The notes beneath the pieces were generated by a model. It was not told where the DNA came from. It worked only from the letters and a program-made list of their open reading frames with translations, and did no database searches. DNA of 64,000 bases from Fimbriimonadia bacterium. GTDB taxonomy: Bacteria; Armatimonadota; Fimbriimonadia; Fimbriimonadales; JABRVX01. The stretch covers positions 108,691-172,690 of the forward strand of contig JABRVX010000020.1 of NCBI GenBank assembly GCA_039961735.1, written 5' to 3'. The position numbers and the translations under genes were made by a program. Shown piece after piece: positions 34,591 through 42,553 of the stretch. Numbering within the stretch: position 1 is the stretch's first letter; each line of letters opens with the position of its first letter.

Positions 34591-35322
34591 CTACTCCTTC
34601 TTGTGCCGCCACCAATAGTGGCAGTTGCGGGCGTGGATCTGGTCGCGGGTCAGCATTTTCATGTGCCCATCTACGAAGGCAACCGTGGCCGAGCGCTTTC
34701 CGACATGCCGAAACTTGATGATGCCGGGGTCCACCGTATGCATGGTGAATCCGGTCACCGGGTCCTTGCACTGCAGGTCCTCGGGCTCGGATATCCAGTC
34801 GCCGTCGCCGTTCTCGCTCACGATGATGGTCTCGGCGGGCGCGCCCATGCCGATTACCTTCGCCGAGCGCTTCCGGTAATAGTCGCCTCCGTTGGGGTCG
34901 GCGCTGGTAAAGCTGTCTATGTACGCCCAGTTGTTTACGCCGTACTCGCCCGTCCAACGGACCTGCGGGTTGACGAAGTAGTCGGTGCAGTCCACTCTTG
35001 GTCCCGAGTAAAGGGGACACTTGTAGAGGTTGTCTTCCTTCTGATAGTGCTTGCACAGCTGCTTCCAACTGGCGTTTTTATCGCACCAGCCTTGGGTCCA
35101 GGTCCAGGTGATTGGCAATGTCTCGTTGTAGTCGCCGTAGTACAGCGTGATCGAGAGGCCGACTTGGCGCATGTGGGTGCTGCAGACGGTGTTCTGGCTC
35201 GACTCTCGGGCCCGCGCAAACACGGGGAACAGGATCCCTGCAAGGATTGCGATGATGGCGATGACGACGAGCAACTCGATCAGCGTGAACGCTCGGGTTG
35301 CGAAGGACTTCGCTTTGTTCAT
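34591..35322 (-). CDS. Type II/IV secretion pseudopilin with methylation motif
   Basis: 243 residues from ATG 35322. Leader MNKAKSFATRA then FTLIELLVVIAIIAILAGILFPVFARARE, the canonical class III/IV pre-pilin cleavage motif (Ala at -1, F at +1, E at +5). The C-terminus contains VAFVDGHMKML, the F-x-DGH type ending of the large pseudopilin family. Cysteines in NTVCSTHMRQVG, CKHYQKEDNLYKCPLYSG and others may form disulfides. Same class as the gene at 4163 but only distantly related. Probably a membrane-extracted subunit. Predicted to be expressed alone. Confidence 0.88.
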   Translation of the reverse strand: MNKAKSFATRAFTLIELLVVIAIIAILAGILFPVFARARESSQNTVCSTHMRQVGLSITLYYGDYNETLPITWTWTQGWCDKNASWKQLCKHYQKEDNLYKCPLYSGPRVDCTDYFVNPQVRWTGEYGVNNWAYIDSFTSADPNGGDYYRKRSAKVIGMGAPAETIIVSENGDGDWISEPEDLQCKDPVTGFTMHTVDPGIIKFRHVGKRSATVAFVDGHMKMLTRDQIHARNCHYWWRHKKE

Positions 35323-35449
35323 TCGGCTTACGACCTTTCGTTCGGGCCGCCGGCTCGGAGGTCCATCAATGAAGACAAGATTCCACCGCCTATTGGTTGA
35401 ACCTGCACGCGATAGGACTACGGGGTTTTCGTGTTGGCTCCGGGATTCG

Positions 35450-36406
35450 CTACAGCCCTTCGCGCAACTCGCGCACTTCCTCGAGAGCGGCTTCGAGCGA
35501 ACTGCTGTCCGAAGCCATCTGGTGCAGGCGGTCGGCAAGGTGGTGAGTGTCGTCGTCCAAGTCGGCCGCCTGGGCCAGCCTCATGCGTGCAAGGCCCGCC
35601 GTTGCCCCCTCGAGCAACGTCTCCATGGCGCGCATTTGCGCCGCGACACGGCGACCAAGCGTTCCGACGCGCCTCAGGTTCTCATTCGTAGCCTCGAGGG
35701 CGGCAATCCGTTCTCGATTGGCTGCCAGGACGAAAGCGTCCGTTTCGCTCTCCATCGCCGACCTAACCCTCTCGATCTCGGCTTCGTTTCGGGCGATTGC
35801 CGCTTCATCGGGGCCCGATGGCAAGATGACGCGCTTGCGCTCCAGTTCCCGGTACTGCGCCATCACTTCGTTCACGCTCTCCAGCACCCGGGCGGCCTCC
35901 GAATGCGCGGGTGGGGGAAGTGCGTAGATCTCGTTCAGGATCGTCAGGTAGCGCCGGTCGGCACGGGATAGAGGCTCCTCAGCAATCGCGAGTCGCAGCT
36001 CATCCTGCGTCACTCGACGCTTCAACCGTTTTCGCCAGGCGAACTCGAGGATCCAAGGCAGTACTCCAACAAGGATCCCTGGGGCCACCAGTGAGGCAGT
36101 AACCTCTGGACTGGCACCCGTGAGGCCTGCAATCATCCCCGAAAAGGTCGCTGCGAAGCCGATGCAGTGCGCAGTGATGCCGAGTGCGAGGCGCGCGTCG
36201 TAACTCTCGGACAGCTTCTTGGCCTCCGGCCTGCCCGTCCAATCGTACTGCCCGATGTTCCAGTCCTTGGGCACGCGCAAGAACCAGATCTTACGCGGAA
36301 GGGAGTCTAAGAACTCTTTCTTGAACGGCCGAGCGTAATACGTGCCCAATCGCCGCACGACGAGGTCGCGGAAGCGAGAGTCTAGCTGGTCCAGCCTAGG
36401 GTCCAT
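35450..36406 (-). CDS. Membrane protein with two hydrophobic segments and coiled coil, unknown function
   Basis: 318 residues from ATG. Cytoplasmic N-part with FLRVPKDWNIGQYDWTG, then two hydrophobic stretches around 75-115 (LALGITAHCIGFAATFSGMIAGLTG and LVAPGILVGVLPWILEFAW), and a long helical C-terminal half with several coiled-coil blocks (AAIARNEAEIERVRSAMESETDAF). No family recognised. Terminator-like hairpin at 36460-36485 separates it from the PEP-CTERM gene upstream. Confidence 0.65.
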   Translation of the reverse strand: MDPRLDQLDSRFRDLVVRRLGTYYARPFKKEFLDSLPRKIWFLRVPKDWNIGQYDWTGRPEAKKLSESYDARLALGITAHCIGFAATFSGMIAGLTGASPEVTASLVAPGILVGVLPWILEFAWRKRLKRRVTQDELRLAIAEEPLSRADRRYLTILNEIYALPPPAHSEAARVLESVNEVMAQYRELERKRVILPSGPDEAAIARNEAEIERVRSAMESETDAFVLAANRERIAALEATNENLRRVGTLGRRVAAQMRAMETLLEGATAGLARMRLAQAADLDDDTHHLADRLHQMASDSSSLEAALEEVRELREGL

Positions 36407-36459
36407 CCGCGGCTATTATGCCCCGCACCGACGGGGAAGTCATCGGGACCAAATACCAC

Positions 36460-36485
36460 GCCCCCGAAGCGTCCGCTTCGGGGGC
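36460..36485 (-). terminator. Hairpin after PEP-CTERM gene (36514-37191)
   Basis: Perfect 11-bp stem GCCCCCGAAGC / GCTTCGGGGGC with loop GTCC. On the minus strand it follows the stop at 36514 by 28 bases and is trailed by GTGGTATTTGG. Confidence 0.75.
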
Positions 36486-36513
36486 TGGCAACGTTCCAAA
36501 CTATGGAGTAGGG

Positions 36514-37191
36514 CTACCTTCTCCTGCGAAGCATCGCCGCGAGACCGACGAACCCGGCCGCGAGTGCCGCGAGCGACGACGGCTCGGGAACCAGTGACAG
36601 GTCCTTCTGAACTTGGGTCAGTGCCACCATGGCCGTATCGTCAATCACGGTGTTGCCGAAGTCATCGGTGTAGGTCACGCCGTCCAGTGTGTAGACTTCC
36701 TTGATTCGGAGGAAGCGGGTCGGCGTGAACTGGTAGTAGCGCTGCTGCGGAAGGCTGTACTCCACCCCAGAATCCGAGATGAGTGTCACCGGATTGTTGG
36801 GATCAGTAATGTCGAGGATCAGTTCTGTCCAGGCGTACCACGGCGTCGTTGCATGCACGCCCGGGACGATCTGTCCGATGTCGAAGATGCTCACATCATG
36901 GATGAACACTCCTTCCGGCGCGACAACGTCACAGGTGATCGTGATGGTTCCGACCGCTATGCCAGTGCCGTTACCGACTACGCCGTTAGGGAAGAAGAAG
37001 TCACCATAGATGTCGTGGATAGTGTTCCCACCGATTACCGTAGATCCGCTGAACTGCCCAAACGCTCCCTGCCCCAGGGAGCCGTCCAGGGTACACGTCC
37101 ATGACATATAAAGATCAGCGGCGGGCACCGATGAGACGCACGCAAAGACGACTGCGGCCGCAGTCAGCCTATACGTTTTCAGTCCCTTCAT
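36514..37191 (-). CDS. PEP-CTERM sorting-domain protein
   Basis: 225 residues from ATG 37191. Signal peptide (LTAAAVVFACVSSVPAAD), beta-rich body with repeated TITITCDVVAP and LILDITDPNNP elements, then LVPEPSSLAALAAGFVGLAAML and RRRR: the PEP motif, membrane helix and basic tail typical of exosortase substrates. Transcribed from the strong promoter at 37421-37449 with a structured leader of about 220 bases. No homology to the other two PEP-CTERM proteins beyond the tail. Confidence 0.85.
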   Translation of the reverse strand: MKGLKTYRLTAAAVVFACVSSVPAADLYMSWTCTLDGSLGQGAFGQFSGSTVIGGNTIHDIYGDFFFPNGVVGNGTGIAVGTITITCDVVAPEGVFIHDVSIFDIGQIVPGVHATTPWYAWTELILDITDPNNPVTLISDSGVEYSLPQQRYYQFTPTRFLRIKEVYTLDGVTYTDDFGNTVIDDTAMVALTQVQKDLSLVPEPSSLAALAAGFVGLAAMLRRRR

Positions 37192-37420
37192 AGGAAGTAT
37201 CCAAACTTCCAGCCGAAAACCCGGCTTGTATTCCACCAACAGGTAGGAACTTAACGGGGCTAAACAAACATCCCCCGCACGACCCTTCCCCCAACCGGCT
37301 CGAACGAGCCGAGGGAAGCAAAGCATCTCGCGAGATGAGGCCGCACTTTGTGACCCGTACGAACGAGCCCTTAGCTGCAACTAGCCTCAGGAGCCCCTTA
37401 GGGTGGCTTCCTATGCCTTC
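37192..37420 (-). promoter_or_regulatory. Long structured 5' leader of PEP-CTERM gene
   Basis: About 223 bases between the predicted transcription start and ATG 37191. On the minus strand it can form CATCTCGCGAGATG, CGGCTCG-TT-CGAGCCG nested in CTTCCC...GGGAAGG, AGCCGGGTTTTCGGCT and, right before the start codon, GGAAGT-TTGGAT-ACTTCC, which would mask the initiation region. No known riboswitch consensus matched. Confidence 0.45.
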
Positions 37421-37449
37421 AGTATAAACCCGATCCTGTCGCTTGTCAA
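37421..37449 (-). promoter_or_regulatory. Consensus sigma-70 promoter for PEP-CTERM gene
   Basis: Minus strand TTGACA (37444-37449), 17 bases, TATACT (37421-37426). The spacing and both boxes are near ideal. Confidence 0.8.
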
Positions 37450-37495
37450 CATCTGGGGCAATCTGGAATCGAATTATTCACGGTGGATGCTCCGC

Positions 37496-38314
37496 TCACA
37501 GGGGTACGACTTCGAAGGTCGCCGTTGGGACGAGGCCAGCCGCAGCGCCACGCCTCAGGAACTCCCGGATAGCTTTCAACCCACGGTCGCCCATGTCCAG
37601 CGTCATCTCGTTCACGTACATCCCGACGAATCGATCCGCTGTCTCAATATCCATCCCGCGCGCGAAGCGGAGTGCATACGCGAGTGCCTCCTCTCGCTGG
37701 GCCAACCCAGCCGCGATGCTGGCCCGGAGCGCATCCGACACCTTCTGCATAACGTCTGGGCCGAGGTCCCGCCGCACCACGTTCACTCCCAGGGGCAGAG
37801 GAAGGCCTGTCTCCTCGCCCCACCACGCGCCGAGGTCCCGTAGGAGCGTCAGCCCCTCTTGCTCGTGCGTCAACTGGCTTTCGTGGATAATGAGCCCCAC
37901 GGCGTAGCGCCCCTCGAGCACCTCCGGGATGATACGGTCGAATGAGACAACCTCTACGCGACAACCCGGCAGGTAGAGCTGTAGTGCTAGGTAGGCGCTG
38001 GTCCGAAGCCCGGGGACGGCGATCACGTGTTCCTTCGGATCCACGTCGCGCTCGCGAGCGACCAGCATCGGCCCGTATCCATCGCCGAAGCTTCCCCCGT
38101 GTCGCAGTAGCGCATACCTCTCGGTGAGGTACGCGAAGGCATGGACGGAGACAGCAGTACACTCCAGCAGGCCCTCTTCCGCCCAGTCGTTCAGGGTCTG
38201 AATGTCCCGCAAGATGTGCTCGAACTGCAGGTCGGTTTCGACCTTGCCCGAAGCGAGCCCCCAAAACATGAACGCGTCGTCGGAATCCGGGCTGTGCCCA
38301 AGGCGAATCAGCAT
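37496..38314 (-). CDS. MqnD-like 1,4-dihydroxy-6-naphthoate synthase (futalosine menaquinone pathway)
   Basis: 272 residues from ATG 38314; an upstream extension has no ribosome-binding site. RLGHSPDSDDAFMFWGLASGKV is the variant MqnA/MqnD opening (substrate-binding-protein fold), followed by ECTAVSVHAFAYL, VPGLRTSAYLAL and IHESQLT. MqnD opens cyclic dehypoxanthine futalosine to DHNA-like product. Assignment to MqnD rather than MqnA rests on the S-P-x-x-D-x-F opening and is moderately sure. It implies menaquinone respiration. Divergent from the phosphohexomutase at 38391. Confidence 0.78.
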   Translation of the reverse strand: MLIRLGHSPDSDDAFMFWGLASGKVETDLQFEHILRDIQTLNDWAEEGLLECTAVSVHAFAYLTERYALLRHGGSFGDGYGPMLVARERDVDPKEHVIAVPGLRTSAYLALQLYLPGCRVEVVSFDRIIPEVLEGRYAVGLIIHESQLTHEQEGLTLLRDLGAWWGEETGLPLPLGVNVVRRDLGPDVMQKVSDALRASIAAGLAQREEALAYALRFARGMDIETADRFVGMYVNEMTLDMGDRGLKAIREFLRRGAAAGLVPTATFEVVPL

Positions 38315-38390
38315 GTAGGGAGCATACCCGCGTCGTTCGACCGAAGCGTGGTCGCTGGTTGTGGCACAATCCAAGGTTGGGAAGAGCGTG

Positions 38391-39770
38391 ATGAGCCCCT
38401 TCAAGTTCTGCGACATTCGCGGCGTGTATCCCGAGGAAGTGAACGAGAACCTCGCGCACAAGCTCGGGAGGGCGGTCGCCGCGCTTGCGGAGCCCGGTGC
38501 CGTGGCGGTCGCGGGCGACCTTCGCCCGAGTACTCAGTCTCTGAAGGACGCGCTCATCGCCGGACTTCTGGCCGGGGGGCGCCGGGTGCTCGATATGGGC
38601 TCTCTCCCCACGCCGGCTTACTATTTCGAGAAGGCGCGTCTTGGGGTCACGCCCGGCGTCATGGTGACCGGATCCCACAATCCGCCGAAGTACAACGGGT
38701 TCAAGCCGCAACTCGGTCGCTTTCCCATCTCGCAGGCGGACCTGACCCGGCTGGAGATCCTGAGCGCGCGGCGATGGGAACCCTCCGGTGCGGGAGCGTG
38801 TGTGCGTGTCGGCGGCCCCGACGCCTATGCCAAAGCCCTCAGCGACCGGTTCCGAGGAATGGCACCGATTCGAGTGGCGGTGGACGCGGGGAATGGTTCC
38901 CTCTGGGAACTCGCCCCGAAGGTATTTCGCGCGGTTGGCTGCGACGTGATCGAGGTGTACTGCGAGCCGGACGGAACCTTCCCGAACCGAGCCCCCAATC
39001 CCGCCGACCCGGAGAATTTGCGTGCGGTTTCAGAGGCCGTCCGCTCTCGCTCGGTCGAGCTTGGCGTCGCCTTCGACGGCGACGGCGACCGCGTTGCATT
39101 CCTGACCTCGGACGGAAAGGTGGTCGAGCCCGACCAGATGCTAGCAGTCGTGGCGAGCGAGCTATTGCGGGAATCGCCGGGAAGGGCAGTCATCCACGAC
39201 CTGAAGTCGTCTCGAGTGGTGCCGGCCGTTGTGCAGGCTGCAGGCGGCGTCGCGCTATGGGAACGTTCCGGACATACCAGCATGAAGTCGCGCATGATCC
39301 GGGAGCGTGCGCTGTTCGGCGGAGAGGTCAGCGGGCACTTCTTCTTCGAGGAACTGGCGGGTGGAGACGATGGTTTGTTCGCTGCACTGCTCGTTGCCTC
39401 GCTGCTACCGCGGTGGGGGGGCCTGCGGAAACGGCTCGACAGCCTGCCGCGCTACGTGACCTTACCAGAGATACGCCTGCCGTATCCCGAGGGAAGGAAG
39501 CAGGTAATAGATACGATCCGCGCAGGGCTGGACGGTGAGGCCGACCTGACCCTCACCGACGGCGTACGTGCCGACTGGCCCGAGTGCTGGGGCATCGTGA
39601 GAGCGTCGGTTACGGAGCCCGTTTTGGCGCTGCGGTTCGAGGGCACGTCTGAGCAGGCCCTTCTCGAGGGAGCCCAACGCTTTCTGGTGCTGCTGCCCGA
39701 GCCGGCACGCGCCGAGGCGGAGGGCCGGCTGAAGCGACTGCTCGAGGAACGGCGCGTCCGAGGTAGCTAG
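38391..39770 (+). CDS. Phosphomannomutase / phosphoglucomutase
   Basis: 459 residues from ATG 38391. FKFCDIRGVYPEEVNENLAHKLG, phosphoserine loop TGSHNPPKYNGFK (Ser near 97), metal loop DGDGDRVAF, sugar loop GGEVSGHFFF and the C-terminal phosphate-binding RFEGTSEQA. Interconverts hexose 1- and 6-phosphates for nucleotide sugars and exopolysaccharide. Its stop overlaps the next minus-strand gene at the palindrome CTAG (39767-39770). Confidence 0.93.
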   Translation: MSPFKFCDIRGVYPEEVNENLAHKLGRAVAALAEPGAVAVAGDLRPSTQSLKDALIAGLLAGGRRVLDMGSLPTPAYYFEKARLGVTPGVMVTGSHNPPKYNGFKPQLGRFPISQADLTRLEILSARRWEPSGAGACVRVGGPDAYAKALSDRFRGMAPIRVAVDAGNGSLWELAPKVFRAVGCDVIEVYCEPDGTFPNRAPNPADPENLRAVSEAVRSRSVELGVAFDGDGDRVAFLTSDGKVVEPDQMLAVVASELLRESPGRAVIHDLKSSRVVPAVVQAAGGVALWERSGHTSMKSRMIRERALFGGEVSGHFFFEELAGGDDGLFAALLVASLLPRWGGLRKRLDSLPRYVTLPEIRLPYPEGRKQVIDTIRAGLDGEADLTLTDGVRADWPECWGIVRASVTEPVLALRFEGTSEQALLEGAQRFLVLLPEPARAEAEGRLKRLLEERRVRGS

Positions 39771-40210
39771 TCTATCGAGTCCGAGGGCTGCACGTCCGAG
39801 CCGTTGTCCACGGGCGGTGCTTCGTGCACGGGCACATCCTCGGGCACACCCGCTTCGCTTCCCCCGATCACTTCCTGTACTTCACCACCGGGCGAGTCCT
39901 GAAGCGGTTGTTTGCGCTCCGAGGATGCTCGTGACTTCCGCGGTCGGGAGTAGTCGCCGCCGCCGACTGGGCCGAGCCGGTCCGGGATGGCCGACTCGTC
40001 GTACCAGGCGCCTCGTGCCGAATCGTCCATATTGGGCTGCTCCTCCGCAGCCGGCGCAGGTGGCTTTTGGAACCACCCCGCGTTGGCATACCACGGTCCC
40101 AGCACCAGGAACCCGAGCACGAAGAAGAGAGCCGGCGCGACCCCCCACATCACGATGATGCCTGCGGCACGCGCTCCCCGCTTCGGTCTCTTTCGGTCTC
40201 GTTTGTCCAC
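39767..40210 (-). CDS. Small membrane protein with Pro/Glu-rich periplasmic tail
   Basis: 147 residues from GTG 40210. A basic N-terminus (KRDRKRPKRGARAAG), one hydrophobic helix (IIVMWGVAPALFFVLGFLVLG), then a long low-complexity, Pro-, Ser- and Asp-rich tail. No family recognised. Convergent with the mutase gene and divergent from the receiver-like gene. Function unknown. Confidence 0.55.
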   Translation of the reverse strand: MDKRDRKRPKRGARAAGIIVMWGVAPALFFVLGFLVLGPWYANAGWFQKPPAPAAEEQPNMDDSARGAWYDESAIPDRLGPVGGGDYSRPRKSRASSERKQPLQDSPGGEVQEVIGGSEAGVPEDVPVHEAPPVDNGSDVQPSDSID

Positions 40211-40286
40211 GTTCTTACTGTACGTTCGGCAGCGACAGAATGTCAACATCCTGGGCGACGGCCCCGACGGCTATAATCCAGCCGAA

Positions 40287-40634
40287 GTGGACAGGCGCAT
40301 CACAGTGTTCCTAGCCGAAGACAATCTCATGTTCTCGGCGCGTTTACGATCGGTGCTCGAGGCGGCAGGATTCGCAGTGGAGGTTTCGGACGGCGGCCTG
40401 CCGGACTCGGTTTGCTGTGACGTGATGGTGCTGAGCCTCGGCTGCCACTCGTTCGACGCACAAGTGGCAGCCGACAAAGCGCGGGAGGCGGGTGCCAAGC
40501 TGATCGGCCATGCAGGAGGGCGCGAGACCGAGATGATTGCCCTCGGCAAGCGCATCGGTTGCGACCGCATCCTCTCCAACTCACAAGCCATGACGGACAT
40601 CGTCAGTGCGGTGAAGGACTTATGCGGGAGCTGA
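40287..40634 (+). CDS. Receiver-like (pseudo-response regulator) protein without DNA-binding domain
   Basis: 115 residues from GTG 40287. ITVFLAEDNLMFSARLRSVLEAAGFAVEVSDG follows the first half of a CheY fold, acidic pair included (AEDN). The expected phosphoacceptor at the end of strand 3 is Ser or absent (CDVMVLSLG in place of L-x-D-x-x-M-P), so classic phosphorylation is unlikely. It overlaps tsaE by 13 bases, which suggests coupled expression. A TATAAT box lies at 40272-40277. Confidence 0.6.
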   Translation: MDRRITVFLAEDNLMFSARLRSVLEAAGFAVEVSDGGLPDSVCCDVMVLSLGCHSFDAQVAADKAREAGAKLIGHAGGRETEMIALGKRIGCDRILSNSQAMTDIVSAVKDLCGS

Positions 40635-41101
40635 GAGTACAAACGGGCTCGGCGGAAGACACGATGCGGCTAGGTGCGGCGCTTGCGAACTGTCTCGAGG
40701 CAGGTGATGTGGTGCTCCTCGAGGGTCCTCTGGGCTGTGGCAAGACGACGTTCGTACGCGGCCTCGCCAGAGCGCTCGGAGTGGAAGGGCCGATTCGCAG
40801 CCCATCGTTCAACCTCGTCCACGAATACCGCACGTTGCCCCCTTTGGCCCATGCGGACCTGTATCGGCTCACGAATCTCGAGGAGGTGAAGTCGCTCGGC
40901 CTGGACGACCTGCTCGTCCGACATGCACTCGTGCTGGAGTGGCCGGACAGGGCCCCCGAGGCGTTCCCGGACGATGCGTTGTGGGTGAGATTCTCGTTCG
41001 TGGGGGAGGTGGAGCGTGACATCGTGCTGTGCGCACGTGGACCTCGCTCGGAGGAATTGCTGTTAGCCGTGGAGGAGCTCCTTGCGTCTGGTCGCTTTTG
41101 A
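40622..41101 (+). CDS. tsaE: tRNA threonylcarbamoyladenosine biosynthesis ATPase TsaE
   Basis: 159 residues. Walker A EGPLGCGKTTFVRGLARALG (35-43), SPSFNLVHEY, HADLYRL and LEWPDRA are the family signature. TsaE cycles ATP to help the TsaB-TsaD complex make t6A37 on ANN-decoding tRNAs. Overlaps the receiver-like gene and tsaB (20 bases), so the three form one operon. tsaD and tsaC are not in the window. Confidence 0.93.
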   Translation: MRELRVQTGSAEDTMRLGAALANCLEAGDVVLLEGPLGCGKTTFVRGLARALGVEGPIRSPSFNLVHEYRTLPPLAHADLYRLTNLEEVKSLGLDDLLVRHALVLEWPDRAPEAFPDDALWVRFSFVGEVERDIVLCARGPRSEELLLAVEELLASGRF

Positions 41102-41750
41102 AGCCAACGGGCCGCGGTGCAGCGTCGCGCTGGCCGACGAGAACGGGCCTTTCATGGACTGGTCGGGTGAGCTAGGGAACGCGGTGGCCGGCCCGATGCT
41201 CACCGCGCTGCAATCGCTTCTCGGTACGTGCAACTGGAGTCTGTCCAGCGTTGATGTGTTCGCCGCATGCGTGGGCCCTGGCTCGTTCACGGGTGTGAAG
41301 ATCGCGGTGACCCTAGCGAAAACTCTTGCTCACAGCCAAGGGGTGCCCACGGTCGGTGTGGGATCGCTGGATGCGATGTCTGCAGATGTCCGGGCCGCAG
41401 ACGTGTTGGCCTGCCTCTTACCAGCCAAGGCGGGACACCTGTATCTTGGAATGTATCGGCAAGGGAAGAGGGAGGGCGACCTGCGGATGCTCTCGTACGA
41501 AGAGGCTGTGGATGCGCTCGCCGAAGCAGCCCAGAACCCTCCCGTGTTCGTTGCGTCGCCAACGGAGTGGGACCATCTGCCGCCCGGGTGCGAGCAGGTC
41601 GGGTTCAGCTATCCGTCATCGGTGTCGGTTGCACGAGTTGCGGTACCCCGCGCGCTCCGAGGCGAGGTGATCCTTGCGCAGGCCCTGGTTCCCGACTATG
41701 TCGCCTCCTACTCGATCACGAAGCCCAAGAAGCCGTTCGCCGGGCGCTAG
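41082..41750 (+). CDS. tsaB: tRNA threonylcarbamoyladenosine biosynthesis protein TsaB
   Basis: 222 residues, TTG start with GGAGG 5 bases upstream, inside the end of tsaE. VAFEANGPRCSVALADENG, CVGPGSFTGVKIAVTLAKTLA and GSLDAMS are the ASKHA-fold features of TsaB. It scaffolds TsaD and TsaE. The C-terminus diverges, as is usual in this family. Confidence 0.9.
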   Translation: MRLVAFEANGPRCSVALADENGPFMDWSGELGNAVAGPMLTALQSLLGTCNWSLSSVDVFAACVGPGSFTGVKIAVTLAKTLAHSQGVPTVGVGSLDAMSADVRAADVLACLLPAKAGHLYLGMYRQGKREGDLRMLSYEEAVDALAEAAQNPPVFVASPTEWDHLPPGCEQVGFSYPSSVSVARVAVPRALRGEVILAQALVPDYVASYSITKPKKPFAGR

Positions 41751-41759
41751 CGCCGTCGC

Positions 41760-42389
41760 TCAGAATGCCATGCCTTCGTAGTCGCGGAGCAGACCGATTA
41801 CCTTCCCGATCACCCGCGCATCCTCTTGCTGGATGGGGATCCGCTCATAGGCCGGGTTCGCTGGCTCCAGCCACACCGAGTTGCGGTCGAAGTGCAGCCG
41901 CTTCACGGTGGCCTCGTCGCCCAGCAGCACGGCAACCAGGTCGCCGTTGTTGGCGGACTGCTGCGGCTTGATCACCACCAGGTCGCGAGGCAGAATCCCC
42001 GCGCCGGTCATGCTATCGCCTTTGACCCGAAGAAGAAACGCATCCCGCACGTTGCGCACCATTTGGCTGGGCACGGGGATACGATCCTCGACATTTTCTG
42101 AGGCGTAGATCGGTGAACCCGCAGCAATCGTGCCAATGAGCGGGAGAAGAACCACCTGCTGCTCCGGTTGGTACTCGGGATGCACGATGCGAATGCTTCT
42201 CGGGGTGTTGCCTCGCTCAATGTATCCCTTGCGCTGAAGGGCGTCGAGGTGCACCGTCACGCCTCGGAGGCTGCCGATGTTGGATGCCTTGCCGATTTCC
42301 CGAATCGAGGGGGGATATCCGTTCTTTTGCTGGTAGTCCACCAGCCACTGAAGGATCGATTCCTGTTTGGAGGTTAGTCCGCGCGTCAC
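41760..42389 (-). CDS. lexA: LexA repressor (SOS regulator)
   Basis: 209 residues from GTG 42389 with AAAGGGG upstream. Winged-helix N-domain (LTSKQESILQWLVDYQQKNGYPPSIREIGKA), cleavage site Ala90-Gly91 in TIAAGSP, catalytic Ser 126 in KGDSMTGAG and Lys 163 in EATVKRL. RecA*-stimulated self-cleavage relieves repression. Convergent with tsaB (9-base gap), divergent from the foldase gene at 42554. The operator was not identified. Confidence 0.95.
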   Translation of the reverse strand: MTRGLTSKQESILQWLVDYQQKNGYPPSIREIGKASNIGSLRGVTVHLDALQRKGYIERGNTPRSIRIVHPEYQPEQQVVLLPLIGTIAAGSPIYASENVEDRIPVPSQMVRNVRDAFLLRVKGDSMTGAGILPRDLVVIKPQQSANNGDLVAVLLGDEATVKRLHFDRNSVWLEPANPAYERIPIQQEDARVIGKVIGLLRDYEGMAF

Positions 42390-42415
42390 GTGTAAACCCC
42401 TTTCCGTCTCGATAG

Positions 42416-42443
42416 TGTATACGGATGTCGAGTGGTTTGTCAA
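42416..42443 (-). promoter_or_regulatory. Promoter of lexA
   Basis: Minus strand TTGACA (42438-42443), 16 bases, TATACA (42416-42421), ending 27 bases before the start codon. A dyad GTATAC overlaps the -10 and could be part of an autoregulatory operator. Confidence 0.65.
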
Positions 42444-42553
42444 GTGCCGCCTCATCCCCTTTCCTCAGCCAGCACCTACGGGCCCGTGCTACAATGAGCG
42501 GCTCTCGAACGATAACTATAAGAGAGATCCGGAATCTAGGAGTCGCAGGCGGG

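Noticed and set aside
37192..37495. c-di-GMP-I riboswitch before the PEP-CTERM gene
   Set aside because: The GAAA tetraloop and receptor consensus were not found; only the presence of a structured leader is claimed.
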